Assembly: GCA_946480465.1 (NCBI GenBank)
Contig: CAMLJY010000008.1
Coordinates: 62,001-126,000 of the forward strand
From: an uncultured Burkholderiales bacterium
GTDB lineage: Bacteria; Pseudomonadota; Gammaproteobacteria; Burkholderiales; Burkholderiaceae
Length of the DNA: 64,000 nt
Reading direction: 5' to 3'
Part shown: positions 27,401 through 34,528 of the stretch, in pieces
How the letters are laid out: each line of letters opens with the position of its first letter
Numbering within the stretch: position 1 is the first letter of the stretch
Position numbers and translations under genes: made by a program
Notes under the pieces: generated by a model
What the model saw: only the letters and a program-made list of their open reading frames with translations
The model's database searches: none
What the model was told of the DNA's origin: nothing

Positions 27401-30400
27401 GACGGGGTCCCCGTCCCGCTCGGCATCGGCCAGGCGCTTCAGGTACAGCACGCCCACGCCTTCGCCGCGCACGTAGCCGTTGGCGTGCCTGGAGAAGGTC
27501 TTGCATCGCCCGTCCTCGCACAGCATGCCGGCGCGGCGGAAGCCGATGTGGCCCTCGGGCGTGATGACGGTGTTGACGCCGCCGACCAGCGCCGCGTCGC
27601 AGGTGCCGGCCTGCATCGCGACGATGGCGCGGTGGATGGCGACCAGCGAGGACGAACAGGCGGTCTCGATCGGCTCGCTGGGCCCGTGCAGCCCCAGGAA
27701 GTAGCTGATGCGGTTGGGCGCCACCGACGGCACGGTGCCGGTGATGGACGAGCCCTCGATGGCGTGGCCCGATTGGGTCAGCAAGCCGGTGTAGCCGCTG
27801 CTGGCCGTGGCCAGGAAGACACCGGTCCGGCTGCCGGCCAGGCGGCGCGGGTCGGTGCCGGCGTCTTCGATGGCGGCCCAGGCGTGCTGCATCAGCAGCC
27901 GGTGCTGCGGGTCCATCAGCTCCGCCTCGCGCGGGGAGATGCCGAAGAACAGCGGGTCGAACTCGGCGACGCCGTCGATGAAGCCGCCCCACTTCACGTC
28001 GGTCTTGTTCGGCTCCTTCTGCGGGTGGCCGAACAGCGCACGCCAGTCCCAGCGGTCGGCCGGCACCTCGGAGATGCAATCGCGCCCGGCCTCCAGGTTG
28101 TGCCAGAACGCGTCGATGCCTTCGGCCATCGGGAAGCGGCCGCTGATGCCGACGATGGCGACGTCCACGCCACCGGGCTCGCCGGTGCGGGGGGCCTGCG
28201 CGTGGGCCTGCGCATGGGCCTGCGCATGGGCCTGCGCACCGGCAAGCGCAGGGGCCGGCGGGTCGGCACGGGCCTCGGTGGCCGCCGGCATCGCGGCCCG
28301 CGGCTGGGGCAGCGGCCCGGGCACCGGCTGCGGTTGCGGTTCCACGAAGCCGGTGGCGGCCTCGATCTCGGCGCGGTAACGCGCCACCAGGTGGCCGGCA
28401 AAGCCGTCCAGCGTCGGGTACTCGAAGAAGATCGTCGGGTTCAGCGGCCGGTCGGCCGGCAAGCCGTAGCGCTCGTTCAGGCGGTTGCCGAGCTGGGTCA
28501 GGTTGATCGAGTCGAAGCCGTACTGGCTGAGCTCCTCGTGCACGTCCACGTCCCCGGCACTGACCTGCAGCACCGCACTCACCTCGTCCTTCAGCGCGGC
28601 CAGCACCTGGGCGCGCAGGGCGTCGGCCGCCGCCGGCCGCGGCGTCGCGGCGGCGGACGCATCGGGCCGCGGCCGGGGCGATGGCTTTTCACCGCTGCGC
28701 AGCGACAGGCGGCCCAGGCGCACGCAGACGCGGCCATCAGCGTCGATCAGCTCGATGTCGAGCTTGCGCACGGCGCCGCCCGCGGCATCGTCCTCGTCGG
28801 GTGCCAAGCCCGATGGCGCGGCATGGCGGATGCGCGCCCACATGCGCGGGCTGCAGGCATGCAGCAGCTGCACGGATTCCAGCGCAAAGGGCAGCGGCGG
28901 CTGCCGCGGCACCGGCGTACCATCGCCGGCGAGCAGCGCCATCGCGGCATGCACCGCGCCGTCGAGCAGCGCCGGCGGCAGCCCGCAGCCGGGCTCCAGG
29001 CCGGCCGGGGGCGCCAATTCGGCCAGCACGCTGGGCCGGCCCGATTCGTCATGACACGCGAAAAGAGCGGCCACCGCGCGGTAGCTCGGGCCGTAGGCGA
29101 TCCCCAGCGACGCATAGGCCGCGTACAACCGGGCACTGTCCATGGCCGCCGGCCGGTGCGCAGCGCGCAGGGCCGGCAGGTCCAGCACCGGCGCGGCGCC
29201 GGCCGGCAAGACGGTGGCGGAGCCCTGGGCATGCAGGCGGCGCTGGCCGGCGTCGTGGGTGCTGATCTCGAAGGCCAGCATCAGGCCCGGTGACGGGATC
29301 GGCTTCAGGTCCACGACGACTTCCGCCGGCCGGGGATCATCCGCCTCGATCGCGATGGGCTGGAGCCACACGACGTTGGCCAGCTGCACGGCCGGCGCGT
29401 CCGCCCCGCCCACCGCCGGGCGCTGCGCATCGACGACCGCCGCGCGCACCATCTCCAGCATCGCCACGCCCGGCAGCAGCTTGCGGCCCTGCACGCGGTG
29501 GTCCGCCAGCACCGGCTCGGCACCGCTGAAACTCGCGCGGTAGCGCTGCTCGCCCAGGCGGGACACGTTCTCGTGCAGCAGCGGGTGCAGGCGCGCATCG
29601 GCAGGCGCTGGCACGGTGGCGGCCGCCGGCACATCCGGCAGCCAGAAGCGCCGGCCCTCGAAGGGCGTGCCGGGCAGGTCGTCCAGCAGGCGGCCGCCGG
29701 TGCGGCGCGCCAGCGCGAACCAGTCGACACGGCCACCGGCGCACCAGGCGGCGGCGATCTCGGCCCAGGGCACCGGCTCGGCGTCGCCGGGCACCGTCAC
29801 GTTGCCGGCCTCACGCGCGCGGTTGCTGGCGGGCTCACCGGCGCGCTCACTGGCGCGCTCACGGCCGCCCTCACCGCCTCGATCACTGCCGCGCCCGCTG
29901 GCGAACACGCCCGGCGGCAGCGCAGCGCCATCCAGCACCGCGTCGATCAACGGCGCCAGCTCCTCGGGCTGCGTGACGACGAAGGCCGCGCGGTGCTTCA
30001 GCGCATCGCGGCGCTGGCTGGTGGCCGCCAGGTCGGCCAGGGCCGCGGCCTCGCCGCCCTGCCCCAGCCACTGGCGCAAGCCCCGCAGCCGCGCCGCCAG
30101 CCCGGACGCCGACGCGGCGGACACCACCACCGCCTGCGGGCCGCCCGGCGCCGGCACGCCCGCGCCGGCATCCGCCGGGGTCCGGTACTCCTGGACCACG
30201 ACGTGCGCGTTGTAGCCGCCGGCCGCAAAGGCATTGATGCCCGCGACGCGGGCCCGCGCCGACGCCGGCCACGGCGTCGGGGTCGTGGCCAGCGCGAAAC
30301 GCGGCGGGTCGAACGGCAGGTCGCCGTCGGGCTCACCCAGGCCGTGCACCGCCAGCACCTGGCCGTGCCGCATCTGCAGCAGCACCTTGACCAGCGACAC

Positions 30401-32503
30401 CAGGCCGGATGCCGCCTCGGCATGGCCGGTGGCTGCCTTGGCGGTGGCGAGCCGGCAGGGCTGGCCGCCCGTTTCCGGCGTTATCGAATTGGCCCCCGGC
30501 ATCGCGGAAAAGGCCTGCCGCACCGCCGCCACCTCGGCGAAGTCGCCGCCCCGCACGCCGGAGGCATGGCACTCGATCAAGGACACGCGGCCGCCGTCGA
30601 CACCGGCGGCACGCCAGGCGTCGGTGATCGCACGCGCCTGCTGCGGCACGTGGCCGGCCACCAGCGACAGCGTCTTGCCGCTGTTGTTCACGGCCGAGCC
30701 GGCGAGCAGGCCGTGCACGCGGTCGCCGTCTTCCAGCGCGCGCGGCAGCGCCTTCAGGATCACCGCGACGATGGCTTCGCCACGCAGCTGGCCGCGGCTG
30801 TCCTTGCCGAACAGGCGCGCGGTGGGCTCGTCGGTCAGCAGCGCATCGCGCCGCACCGCGAAGCCGTAGGGGTGCAGCAGCAGGTTGCTGGCGCCGACGA
30901 TGGCCTGGTCGATCTCGCCGGCGCGGATCAGCGCGGCGGCCTCGTGCAGGGCCACCAGCGCACTGGTGCATTCGGCGTTGACGTAGCGGCACGGACCCTG
31001 GATGTCGAAGTGGCGCGCCAGCTTGGCGGGGAACATCGCGTTCTCGTTGCCGGCCCAGCTGCGTGGCTCGTCGAGCCGGCCGCAGGCCTGCAGCAGCTTC
31101 TGGTGGTCCTCGCACAGCGTGGCGATGAAGAGGCCCGTGCGCGCGCCGGCGTAATGGGCCGCGGGATGGCCGCTGTCTTCCATCGCGTGCACGACCTCCT
31201 GCATCAGCAGGCGCTGCTGCGGGTCGATGTACGCGGCCTCTTCGGGCAGCACGCGGAAGTACGCGGCATCGAACTGCTCGACGCCGTCGATGAAGCCGGC
31301 ATGGCCGATGCCGGTGTCCCGCAATTGCGGCCGGTCTGCCGGCACCGCCGAGATCAGCGTGCGCCCGGCGGACAGCGCCTGCCAGAACGCGTCGATCGAG
31401 TCGCATTGCGGAAAACGGCCGGCCATGCCGACGATGGCGACGCCGGGCGCGGCCTGCGGCGCCCGGGCCGGCCATGGCTGGGCCGGCGCGCCCGTGCCGC
31501 GCGACGTCAGCGATGGCAGCACCGGCGCTGCGCCAGTCGCTTGCAGCACCGGCTCGCGCTGCCCCTGGAACAGCTTCTTCAGGCGTTCGCCGTGCCGCGT
31601 GAAATCGGTGTCCAGGAACTGGATGTAGTTCTCGATGCGCGTCTTCAGCGACTGGATGCGGCCGGCGCGCACCGTCATCGACATCGACGCGATCAGCCCG
31701 TCGGCGCACTGCAGGTGCTGCGGCGACGGCGCATCGGGTGTCGCGCGCAGGAACACGCGCAGGCGGTCGCCGCTGCGGACGTAGAGGTCGTCGAAGCGGG
31801 TGCCGCGCTGCGCGCCCAGGCAGGTGTGCAGCGCGTACGCAAAGGTCTTCCACGACTGCACGCCCCGGCCCTGGGTGGTGCCGGTGTCGTATTCCAGGTC
31901 CTCGTTCTGGATCTCCTGCATCTCGCGCAGCGACGCGCGGTTCATGAAGCAGTCGTTCATGCGCTTGAAGAGGCCGCTCATCTCGCGCGTCATCTCGTCG
32001 TCGGTCGGGCGGATGCCGCCGCCGTCCTCGAGCAGCAGCGGCTCGTCCACCACGCGCGGGTACCTCATCGGGGCCGTGATCGGCCGCTTGCCCAGCAGGT
32101 ACAGGAAGTCCGGCGCCTGCTGCCACCACTCGGCGATGCGCCCGTCCTCGACACGCAGCACCAGCTTGCAGTAGTTGGACACCGCCTCGCCGCCCACGAT
32201 GTCCGGGTGCCAGGACCGCGCGGTCCAGCGGTGGAACAGCAGCACCAGGTCGCCGCGCGCCAGCACCAGCTCCGGCTGCAGGTCCAGCGCTTCGGCAGTG
32301 GCGCGCGAACGTGCGATCAGCCCCGCCAGCGCGGCCCGCGCGTCAGCGCCGCTGCATTGCTCGTCGTGCAGGTGCAGCATCAGTTGCGGCGCGAACAGCG
32401 CCTCGAAGCCGGCCGGCGGCAGCTCGCCGTTCCAGGCCTGCCGATAGCGGCGGACGATGTCGTCCGCCCACGGCTGGCGGTAGTTCTTGGGACCCTGATC
32501 CAT
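21401..32503 (-). CDS. trans-AT polyketide synthase C (3700 aa): NTF2-NTF2-KS8-DH-ACP8-KS9-DH-KR-ACP9-KS10
   Basis: Third and last giant PKS. Residue ranges: two NTF2-like domains 8-150 and 165-300; KS8 348-775; DH8 972-1268; ACP8 1297-1373; KS9 1444-1883; DH9 2072-2358; KR9 2600-2838; ACP9 2902-2978; KS10 3050-3488. No AT, MT, ER or TE. DH8 and DH9 have H-x3-G-x4-P motifs (HRVQGRKLLP; HVALGQRVLP) and downstream D-x3-H/Q. KS10 lacks its second His. The protein ends in a basic, disordered tail after KS10. A 65-base gap separates it from the ACP-FAD gene upstream and a 4-base overlap joins it to the 269-aa gene. Repetitive linkers (AHAQ repeats after ACP8, Arg/Glu repeats after KS8) are expanded at DNA level. 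Confidence 0.97.
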   Translation of the reverse strand: MDQGPKNYRQPWADDIVRRYRQAWNGELPPAGFEALFAPQLMLHLHDEQCSGADARAALAGLIARSRATAEALDLQPELVLARGDLVLLFHRWTARSWHPDIVGGEAVSNYCKLVLRVEDGRIAEWWQQAPDFLYLLGKRPITAPMRYPRVVDEPLLLEDGGGIRPTDDEMTREMSGLFKRMNDCFMNRASLREMQEIQNEDLEYDTGTTQGRGVQSWKTFAYALHTCLGAQRGTRFDDLYVRSGDRLRVFLRATPDAPSPQHLQCADGLIASMSMTVRAGRIQSLKTRIENYIQFLDTDFTRHGERLKKLFQGQREPVLQATGAAPVLPSLTSRGTGAPAQPWPARAPQAAPGVAIVGMAGRFPQCDSIDAFWQALSAGRTLISAVPADRPQLRDTGIGHAGFIDGVEQFDAAYFRVLPEEAAYIDPQQRLLMQEVVHAMEDSGHPAAHYAGARTGLFIATLCEDHQKLLQACGRLDEPRSWAGNENAMFPAKLARHFDIQGPCRYVNAECTSALVALHEAAALIRAGEIDQAIVGASNLLLHPYGFAVRRDALLTDEPTARLFGKDSRGQLRGEAIVAVILKALPRALEDGDRVHGLLAGSAVNNSGKTLSLVAGHVPQQARAITDAWRAAGVDGGRVSLIECHASGVRGGDFAEVAAVRQAFSAMPGANSITPETGGQPCRLATAKAATGHAEAASGLVSLVKVLLQMRHGQVLAVHGLGEPDGDLPFDPPRFALATTPTPWPASARARVAGINAFAAGGYNAHVVVQEYRTPADAGAGVPAPGGPQAVVVSAASASGLAARLRGLRQWLGQGGEAAALADLAATSQRRDALKHRAAFVVTQPEELAPLIDAVLDGAALPPGVFASGRGSDRGGEGGRERASERAGEPASNRAREAGNVTVPGDAEPVPWAEIAAAWCAGGRVDWFALARRTGGRLLDDLPGTPFEGRRFWLPDVPAAATVPAPADARLHPLLHENVSRLGEQRYRASFSGAEPVLADHRVQGRKLLPGVAMLEMVRAAVVDAQRPAVGGADAPAVQLANVVWLQPIAIEADDPRPAEVVVDLKPIPSPGLMLAFEISTHDAGQRRLHAQGSATVLPAGAAPVLDLPALRAAHRPAAMDSARLYAAYASLGIAYGPSYRAVAALFACHDESGRPSVLAELAPPAGLEPGCGLPPALLDGAVHAAMALLAGDGTPVPRQPPLPFALESVQLLHACSPRMWARIRHAAPSGLAPDEDDAAGGAVRKLDIELIDADGRVCVRLGRLSLRSGEKPSPRPRPDASAAATPRPAAADALRAQVLAALKDEVSAVLQVSAGDVDVHEELSQYGFDSINLTQLGNRLNERYGLPADRPLNPTIFFEYPTLDGFAGHLVARYRAEIEAATGFVEPQPQPVPGPLPQPRAAMPAATEARADPPAPALAGAQAHAQAHAQAHAQAPRTGEPGGVDVAIVGISGRFPMAEGIDAFWHNLEAGRDCISEVPADRWDWRALFGHPQKEPNKTDVKWGGFIDGVAEFDPLFFGISPREAELMDPQHRLLMQHAWAAIEDAGTDPRRLAGSRTGVFLATASSGYTGLLTQSGHAIEGSSITGTVPSVAPNRISYFLGLHGPSEPIETACSSSLVAIHRAIVAMQAGTCDAALVGGVNTVITPEGHIGFRRAGMLCEDGRCKTFSRHANGYVRGEGVGVLYLKRLADAERDGDPVYAVIKGSAENHGGRANSLTAPNPKAQAELVAAAHRQAGIDPRSVGYIEAHGTGTELGDPIEVNGLKMAFAGRYHDIGAAAPAEAHCGLGSVKSNIGHLELAAGVAGVIKVLMQLRHRTLARSVHSDEPNPYLELEGSPFYVVQQGRPWEAPRDDAGRPLPRRAGVSAFGFGGANAHVVLEEHVPVADLPAVPLRTPVLVPLSARTRPQLQQAAQRLLQALRAGHHHGWPITAHMLPDLAYTLQVGRDAMDERAVLVAASLDELCAGLQALAGGTGRAPQLHVGAARPNREAMAIFQDDEDLADTVAAWMAKGKLHKVAELWVKGLRLDWTRLYPPGEALPRRISLPPYPFARERYWVPAAQRPAAVALPRARLHPLLHDNVSDFASQRYRSRFDGEEFFLRDHVALGQRVLPAVAQLEMVRAALADAAHAPVRRLRDVVWLLPLRAEPPQPLDLRVELALQEGGDVAFQVRAAAPGGGEPRLHCQGLATVDAAAGAVDPVPALDLDTLRRRCGARSVAAEAVYAAFDAMGLSYGPGHRAVAELHVGGADAPEVLARLQLPAALQPTLGDYLLHPSLLDAALQAGIGLLGVGDGAAAAGRPMLPFHLKSLLPIAPCSASMWAWVRPSAQPAADRAVQALDIDLCDDSGHVCVRINGLLSRALPDRDRLPAPAAAVPGAAPGQTLLLAPVAQLLQAAPAPLPSAPAQRMRVLAPAADAAAALRRAFPDATVAEALPADPGALPDGVEHWVWVAPDAPPAAAAAESLIADQERGVLALFRAVKALLAQGLGARPLTFTVITSGCSQDGVPANPTHAGAIGLAGSLAKEMPAWRVRSVDLPCGWSRAAAGSDALLREAVALPVAAGGSAWARRGDGWVQHRLALRQAVVPGAAARPRDSAYRMNGVYVVIGGAGGLGEVWTEYMLRTYRAQVVWIGRRAEDDALRAALDRLGRLGPRPLYLRADATQREALQAARDQIHARYPRIHGIVHAAAVLRDSSLALMDEAGLRAVLAAKVDTSVRMAQVFAADAPDFVLFFSSLVAFARPPGQANYVAGCAFTDALAQRLAQDWPCAVKVMNWGYWGGVGVAAAPGLDARMAKLGIGSVQPAEALEALELLLTEPAAQVALVTVTRPLAELAQGIYASFLAPPAAATDEPADPADPAEGPPLVPAAAAEEAAAVQATARATAPAAAPAAGAVDADAVEVHAVAAIKRILAQALKVDAALIDVDEPFTGYGLDSITGVHLAQTLNETFGIELDVTLFFDHGTVRELAAHLLGEHREAIARSCGTVGAGADTAALPTSAAAPALPTTAAPPPAAAQPAASGAGRRFLSAAVQAPAAATSGTAPAGEPVDDAVAIVGLSAAFAGAPDAETFWRHQLAGVHGVSAVPEQRWDWQQVSGDPAQAFNRQCFRWGGFLDGIDRFDADFFGITPEEAAYMSPQQRLLLTHAWQALEDAAIAPRDLRREPTGVFVATVPSEYLNTVSDPKDVPLMVTGLSTSMIPSRISHSLDLHGPSELCDTACSSTLVALHRAVQAMRNGECRQAIVGAVNLLLTPTGHIGFEAMGYLSATGRMAAFQAEADGFVRAEGVGAVVLKPLRQALADGNRIHAVIRGIGVAHGGHTISMTTPNGSGMREAIRQALEPGRIDPRSIAYVEAHGTASPLGDAIEFAALKGEYQRLSGAWGAGEGPVQRQQVGSAKPGIGYTEVASGMAALVRVVMALRDRVLPGIAGFTRVHDNLAGKTGGFHFTADNAPWPARHDAAGRPLPRRAAINNYGFSGVNAHLVLEEHLPGAEAAAPVAAAAPGGIAELVLLSARSAPALLESARRLLQAVEARPELALADVAFTLQHGRDPMEHRLAVVAGDREGLLAALRAAVARGGAVSADGVHSWCGVAARAPSATAGEPNPPAEPGDPQALAALARHWVGGGELPDLHRPGRPARRVGLPGHPLAAVRHWVAGGTGMTALHGAMAKPRRRAARNAAAPSTDPSPRSGGTLNTTQESS
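22040..23355 (-). other. Terminal KS10, probably non-elongating (KS0)
   Basis: Cys3219 is kept (CDTACSST) and the first His box is EAHGTASPLGD, but the NIGH box reads KPGIGYTEVAS: the catalytic His is Tyr3401 (codon 22301-22303). Without it, decarboxylative condensation is unlikely, though transacylation through Cys remains possible. It ends the assembly line with no downstream ACP or TE in the protein. Confidence 0.85.
23570..28172 (-). other. Module 9: KS9-DH9-KR9-ACP9
   Basis: KS9 is canonical (ETACSSS with Cys1616, EAHGTGTELGD, KSNIGHLELA). KR9 has VIGGAGGLGEVW for NADPH and Ser/Tyr in FFSSLVAFARPPGQANYVAG, so it is probably active; VVIGGAGG replaces the common VTGG. ACP9 Ser is in GYGLDSITGVHL. 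DH9 is intact. The expected outcome is one extension with reduction and dehydration to an alpha,beta-alkene. Confidence 0.88.
28194..28241 (-). repeat. 12-bp tandem repeat encoding an AHAQ linker
   Basis: Four copies of gcctgcgcatgg (first and last slightly altered) in the ACP8-KS9 linker of PKS C, read on the minus strand as repeated Ala-His-Ala-Gln. Confidence 0.85.
28385..31460 (-). other. Module 8: KS8 (atypical)-DH8-ACP8
   Basis: KS8 keeps Cys512 but in NAECTSALVAL instead of DTACSSS; the HGTGT box reads ECHASGVRG (His kept) and the NIGH box KAATGHAEAAS (Asn lost, His kept). The Cys-His-His triad is therefore formally complete in a divergent frame. DH8 has HRVQGRKLLP and LDGAVH. ACP8 Ser lies in QYGFDSINLTQL. 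No KR is present, so DH8 would act on a beta-hydroxyl made elsewhere, on a tailored intermediate, or as an isomerase/cyclase. Confidence 0.8.
29811..29890 (-). repeat. Degenerate 12-bp tandem repeat in the KS8-DH8 linker
   Basis: About 6.5 copies of a unit like tcactggcgcgc. It encodes a four-residue periodic linker (RERA, SERA, GEPA, SNRA, REAG) between KS8 and DH8. Confidence 0.7.
31590..32482 (-). other. Tandem NTF2-like (SnoaL-type) domains at the N-terminus of PKS C
   Basis: Two consecutive cone-shaped alpha+beta domains. The first (residues 8-150) shows WADDIVRRYRQAWNGEL, FEALFAPQLMLHLHDE, and the C-terminal strands YCKLVLRVEDGRIAEWW; the second (165-300) shows MTREMSGLFKRMNDCFMNR, NEDLEYDTG, DRLRVFLRA and MTVRAGRIQSLKTRIENYIQ. 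This fold contains polyketide cyclases (SnoaL) and limonene-epoxide-hydrolase-type cyclases (MonB, Lsd19). I infer the fold from the strand and helix pattern, not from a search. The position directly after the FAD enzyme suggests action on its product. Confidence 0.7.
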
Positions 32504-32568
32504 GTGGTTCTCCGCGGCGGCAGCATGCGGGGCGGCGGCCGCCGCGCCCGCATGACTTCCCCTCTTCT

Positions 32569-34434
32569 TCAGTCCAGGAACAGCTCGGCCTTCTCGCGTC
32601 GCACGCTGCTGTCACGCAGGTAGGGAATACGCACGCGTTCCGACTGCTCCTTCATCGCCGCCAGCTTCTGGAAGATGGCCGCCGCCTGGTCCTTGCGCTG
32701 CGCGGGCTGCACGTGCGTGGCGATCTGGCGCAGGAACTCGAAGTACTGCTTGTCGACCACCACCTGCTCTTCCCACAGCTCGCGCGCGGTGCGGGCCGCC
32801 GGCGACTCCAGGCCCTTGCGGAACATGTAGTACGACGAGATGCGGCGGCGTGCCTGGTCGACGATGCCGGACAGGAACTTCATCGCGTCCAGCGGGCCGA
32901 TGTCCGACCCCAGCAGGGTGTCGTACACCGTCTGCGTGCGCGCAAAACCGCGCACGTGGCGGCTGTAGTGCTCGCCGTAGACCTTGGGCTCGTCGATGAT
33001 CTTGTCGGCCATGGAGGCCATGCAGGCCAGCATGCTGATCTGCGAGCCGGAGGTGAACCAGGTGCTGGCCGCGCAGCCGCCCACCATGGCCCAGTTGCCG
33101 CCGTAGAAGCGCTCGTACATGAAGTGCTGCGAAGGCACGCTCACCACCTCCTTGCGGCGCGAGAAGTCCTTCGTGTAATCGAGGCCGCGGATCTGGTAGG
33201 CCTTGGTCAGCGCCGTCAGGATCTCCTCCGGGTTGCGGTCGCCGATGTCCTTGGGCAGCATGCTGATGCCCACCGACACGTAGCTGCCCAGCGGGATGAA
33301 CCAGGACACGCCCTCGATGTTGTCGACCGACTGGTGCGCGCGCAGCAGCGTCGTGGCGTGCATCCAGGGCAGGTCCGCCCGGTGGCACTGGTCCTGCCAG
33401 TCCTTCTGGTAGTAGTGGCTGAAGATGACCTGGCGCGGCGCGTCGAAGTCCTGGTACGGAATCGCCAGCTTGCGGCCCAGCAGGCGGATGTGGTTGGTGC
33501 AGTCCCAGACGTAGGTCGGCGTGATGGTCTCGCCGGTCTTCAGGCGCACGGCGGTGATGCGGTCGCCGGCGGCGTCGTAGTCCACGTCGCTGACCACACT
33601 GTCGATCCAGTGGCATTCCGGCCGCACGCTCACTTCGTCGTACAGCGCCTGGTCGAAGCCGATGCGGTCGACGTGGATGAAGGTCCTCGGCACGTCGTTC
33701 TCGAGGAACAGCGAAGCCATGGTGCCGAAGAAGTCGAAGCGCAGGCCGGCCACGATGTCGCCCATGAAGAACGGCGTCATGTCCTTCTTGAAGAGGTACT
33801 TTTCGTAGCCCTTGAAGTCCTGCGTGAACTCGATCGTGCAGGCCTCGGTCATCGACTCGCCGAGCTTGGGCGTGTCGCCCAGCTGGCTGGAGCCGATCAG
33901 CACGTGGCGGATGTTCTTGCGGCACAGCGCGCGGCTGATCAGCATGCCGCCGATGCCGCCGCCGATGATCACCGGCACGTTCTGCGGCGGCGGGCCTTTG
34001 GGCTGCGCGGCAGGCCCCGCCGAGGCGGCCGCGGCGGCGGCCGGCATCTTGGCGGCGGCCTCCGCGGTCATGCTTTTGGCCAGCGCATCCCAGATGGCTT
34101 CGTCGCCAGCCTTTCCGGGCGCCATCGCGGCGGGCTGGGCCATCCCGGCATCGGGCGCTTCGGCGGGGGTGGAGAACAGCTTGTCCACCGCCGCCTTCTT
34201 GTGCTCGAGCAGGTAGCCGACGAAGGCGTCCAGCGTCGGGTGCTCGAAGAAGACGCCGGGGTGCACGTCCTCGCCCAGCAGCGCCGCCACCTTCTCCACG
34301 AAGGCGACCAGCGTGACCGAACCGAAGCCCAGCTCCTGGATGTTGACGTCGGCGGCGATGTCGCCGGCCGGGACTTTCAGCGTGTCGGAAACCAGCAGCA
34401 GGACCTTGTCCAGCAATGCCTTCTTGTGTTCCAT
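32569..34434 (-). CDS. ACP fused to an FAD-dependent oxidoreductase of the tryptophan-halogenase superfamily (621 aa)
   Basis: Residues 1-80 are an ACP with Ser39 in ELGFGSVTLVAF (Gly replaces the Asp before Ser). An Ala/Pro linker leads to a flavoprotein (residues ~153-621): FAD dinucleotide motif IIGGGIGGMLISR (GGGIGG 158-163), LGESMTEA (191-198), and a region EGVSWFIPLGSYVSVG. Flavin-dependent halogenases carry W-x-W-x-I-P; here it is V-S-W-F-I-P, so the first Trp is lost and halogenation is doubtful; hydroxylation, epoxidation or another flavin oxidation is as likely. The start at 34434 has AGGAG; an open frame to 34857 lies inside the PKS B gene. PKS B ends in an unpaired KS7, so this ACP should complete module 7 and the flavin domain act on its chain. 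Confidence 0.88.
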   Translation of the reverse strand: MEHKKALLDKVLLLVSDTLKVPAGDIAADVNIQELGFGSVTLVAFVEKVAALLGEDVHPGVFFEHPTLDAFVGYLLEHKKAAVDKLFSTPAEAPDAGMAQPAAMAPGKAGDEAIWDALAKSMTAEAAAKMPAAAAAASAGPAAQPKGPPPQNVPVIIGGGIGGMLISRALCRKNIRHVLIGSSQLGDTPKLGESMTEACTIEFTQDFKGYEKYLFKKDMTPFFMGDIVAGLRFDFFGTMASLFLENDVPRTFIHVDRIGFDQALYDEVSVRPECHWIDSVVSDVDYDAAGDRITAVRLKTGETITPTYVWDCTNHIRLLGRKLAIPYQDFDAPRQVIFSHYYQKDWQDQCHRADLPWMHATTLLRAHQSVDNIEGVSWFIPLGSYVSVGISMLPKDIGDRNPEEILTALTKAYQIRGLDYTKDFSRRKEVVSVPSQHFMYERFYGGNWAMVGGCAASTWFTSGSQISMLACMASMADKIIDEPKVYGEHYSRHVRGFARTQTVYDTLLGSDIGPLDAMKFLSGIVDQARRRISSYYMFRKGLESPAARTARELWEEQVVVDKQYFEFLRQIATHVQPAQRKDQAAAIFQKLAAMKEQSERVRIPYLRDSSVRREKAELFLD

Positions 34435-34528
34435 GGCAATACTCCTAGCAGTTGTCGTGAGCGTCAGCGGGGGGGATGGTGAATGCCGGCAGCTGCTGCC
34501 GGCTGGGAATGTCCGCGGGGCGGCAGGG

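Noticed and set aside
32569..34434. Calling the flavoenzyme a halogenase outright
   Set aside because: The W-x-W-x-I-P motif is incomplete, and the catalytic Lys position cannot be fixed by eye.
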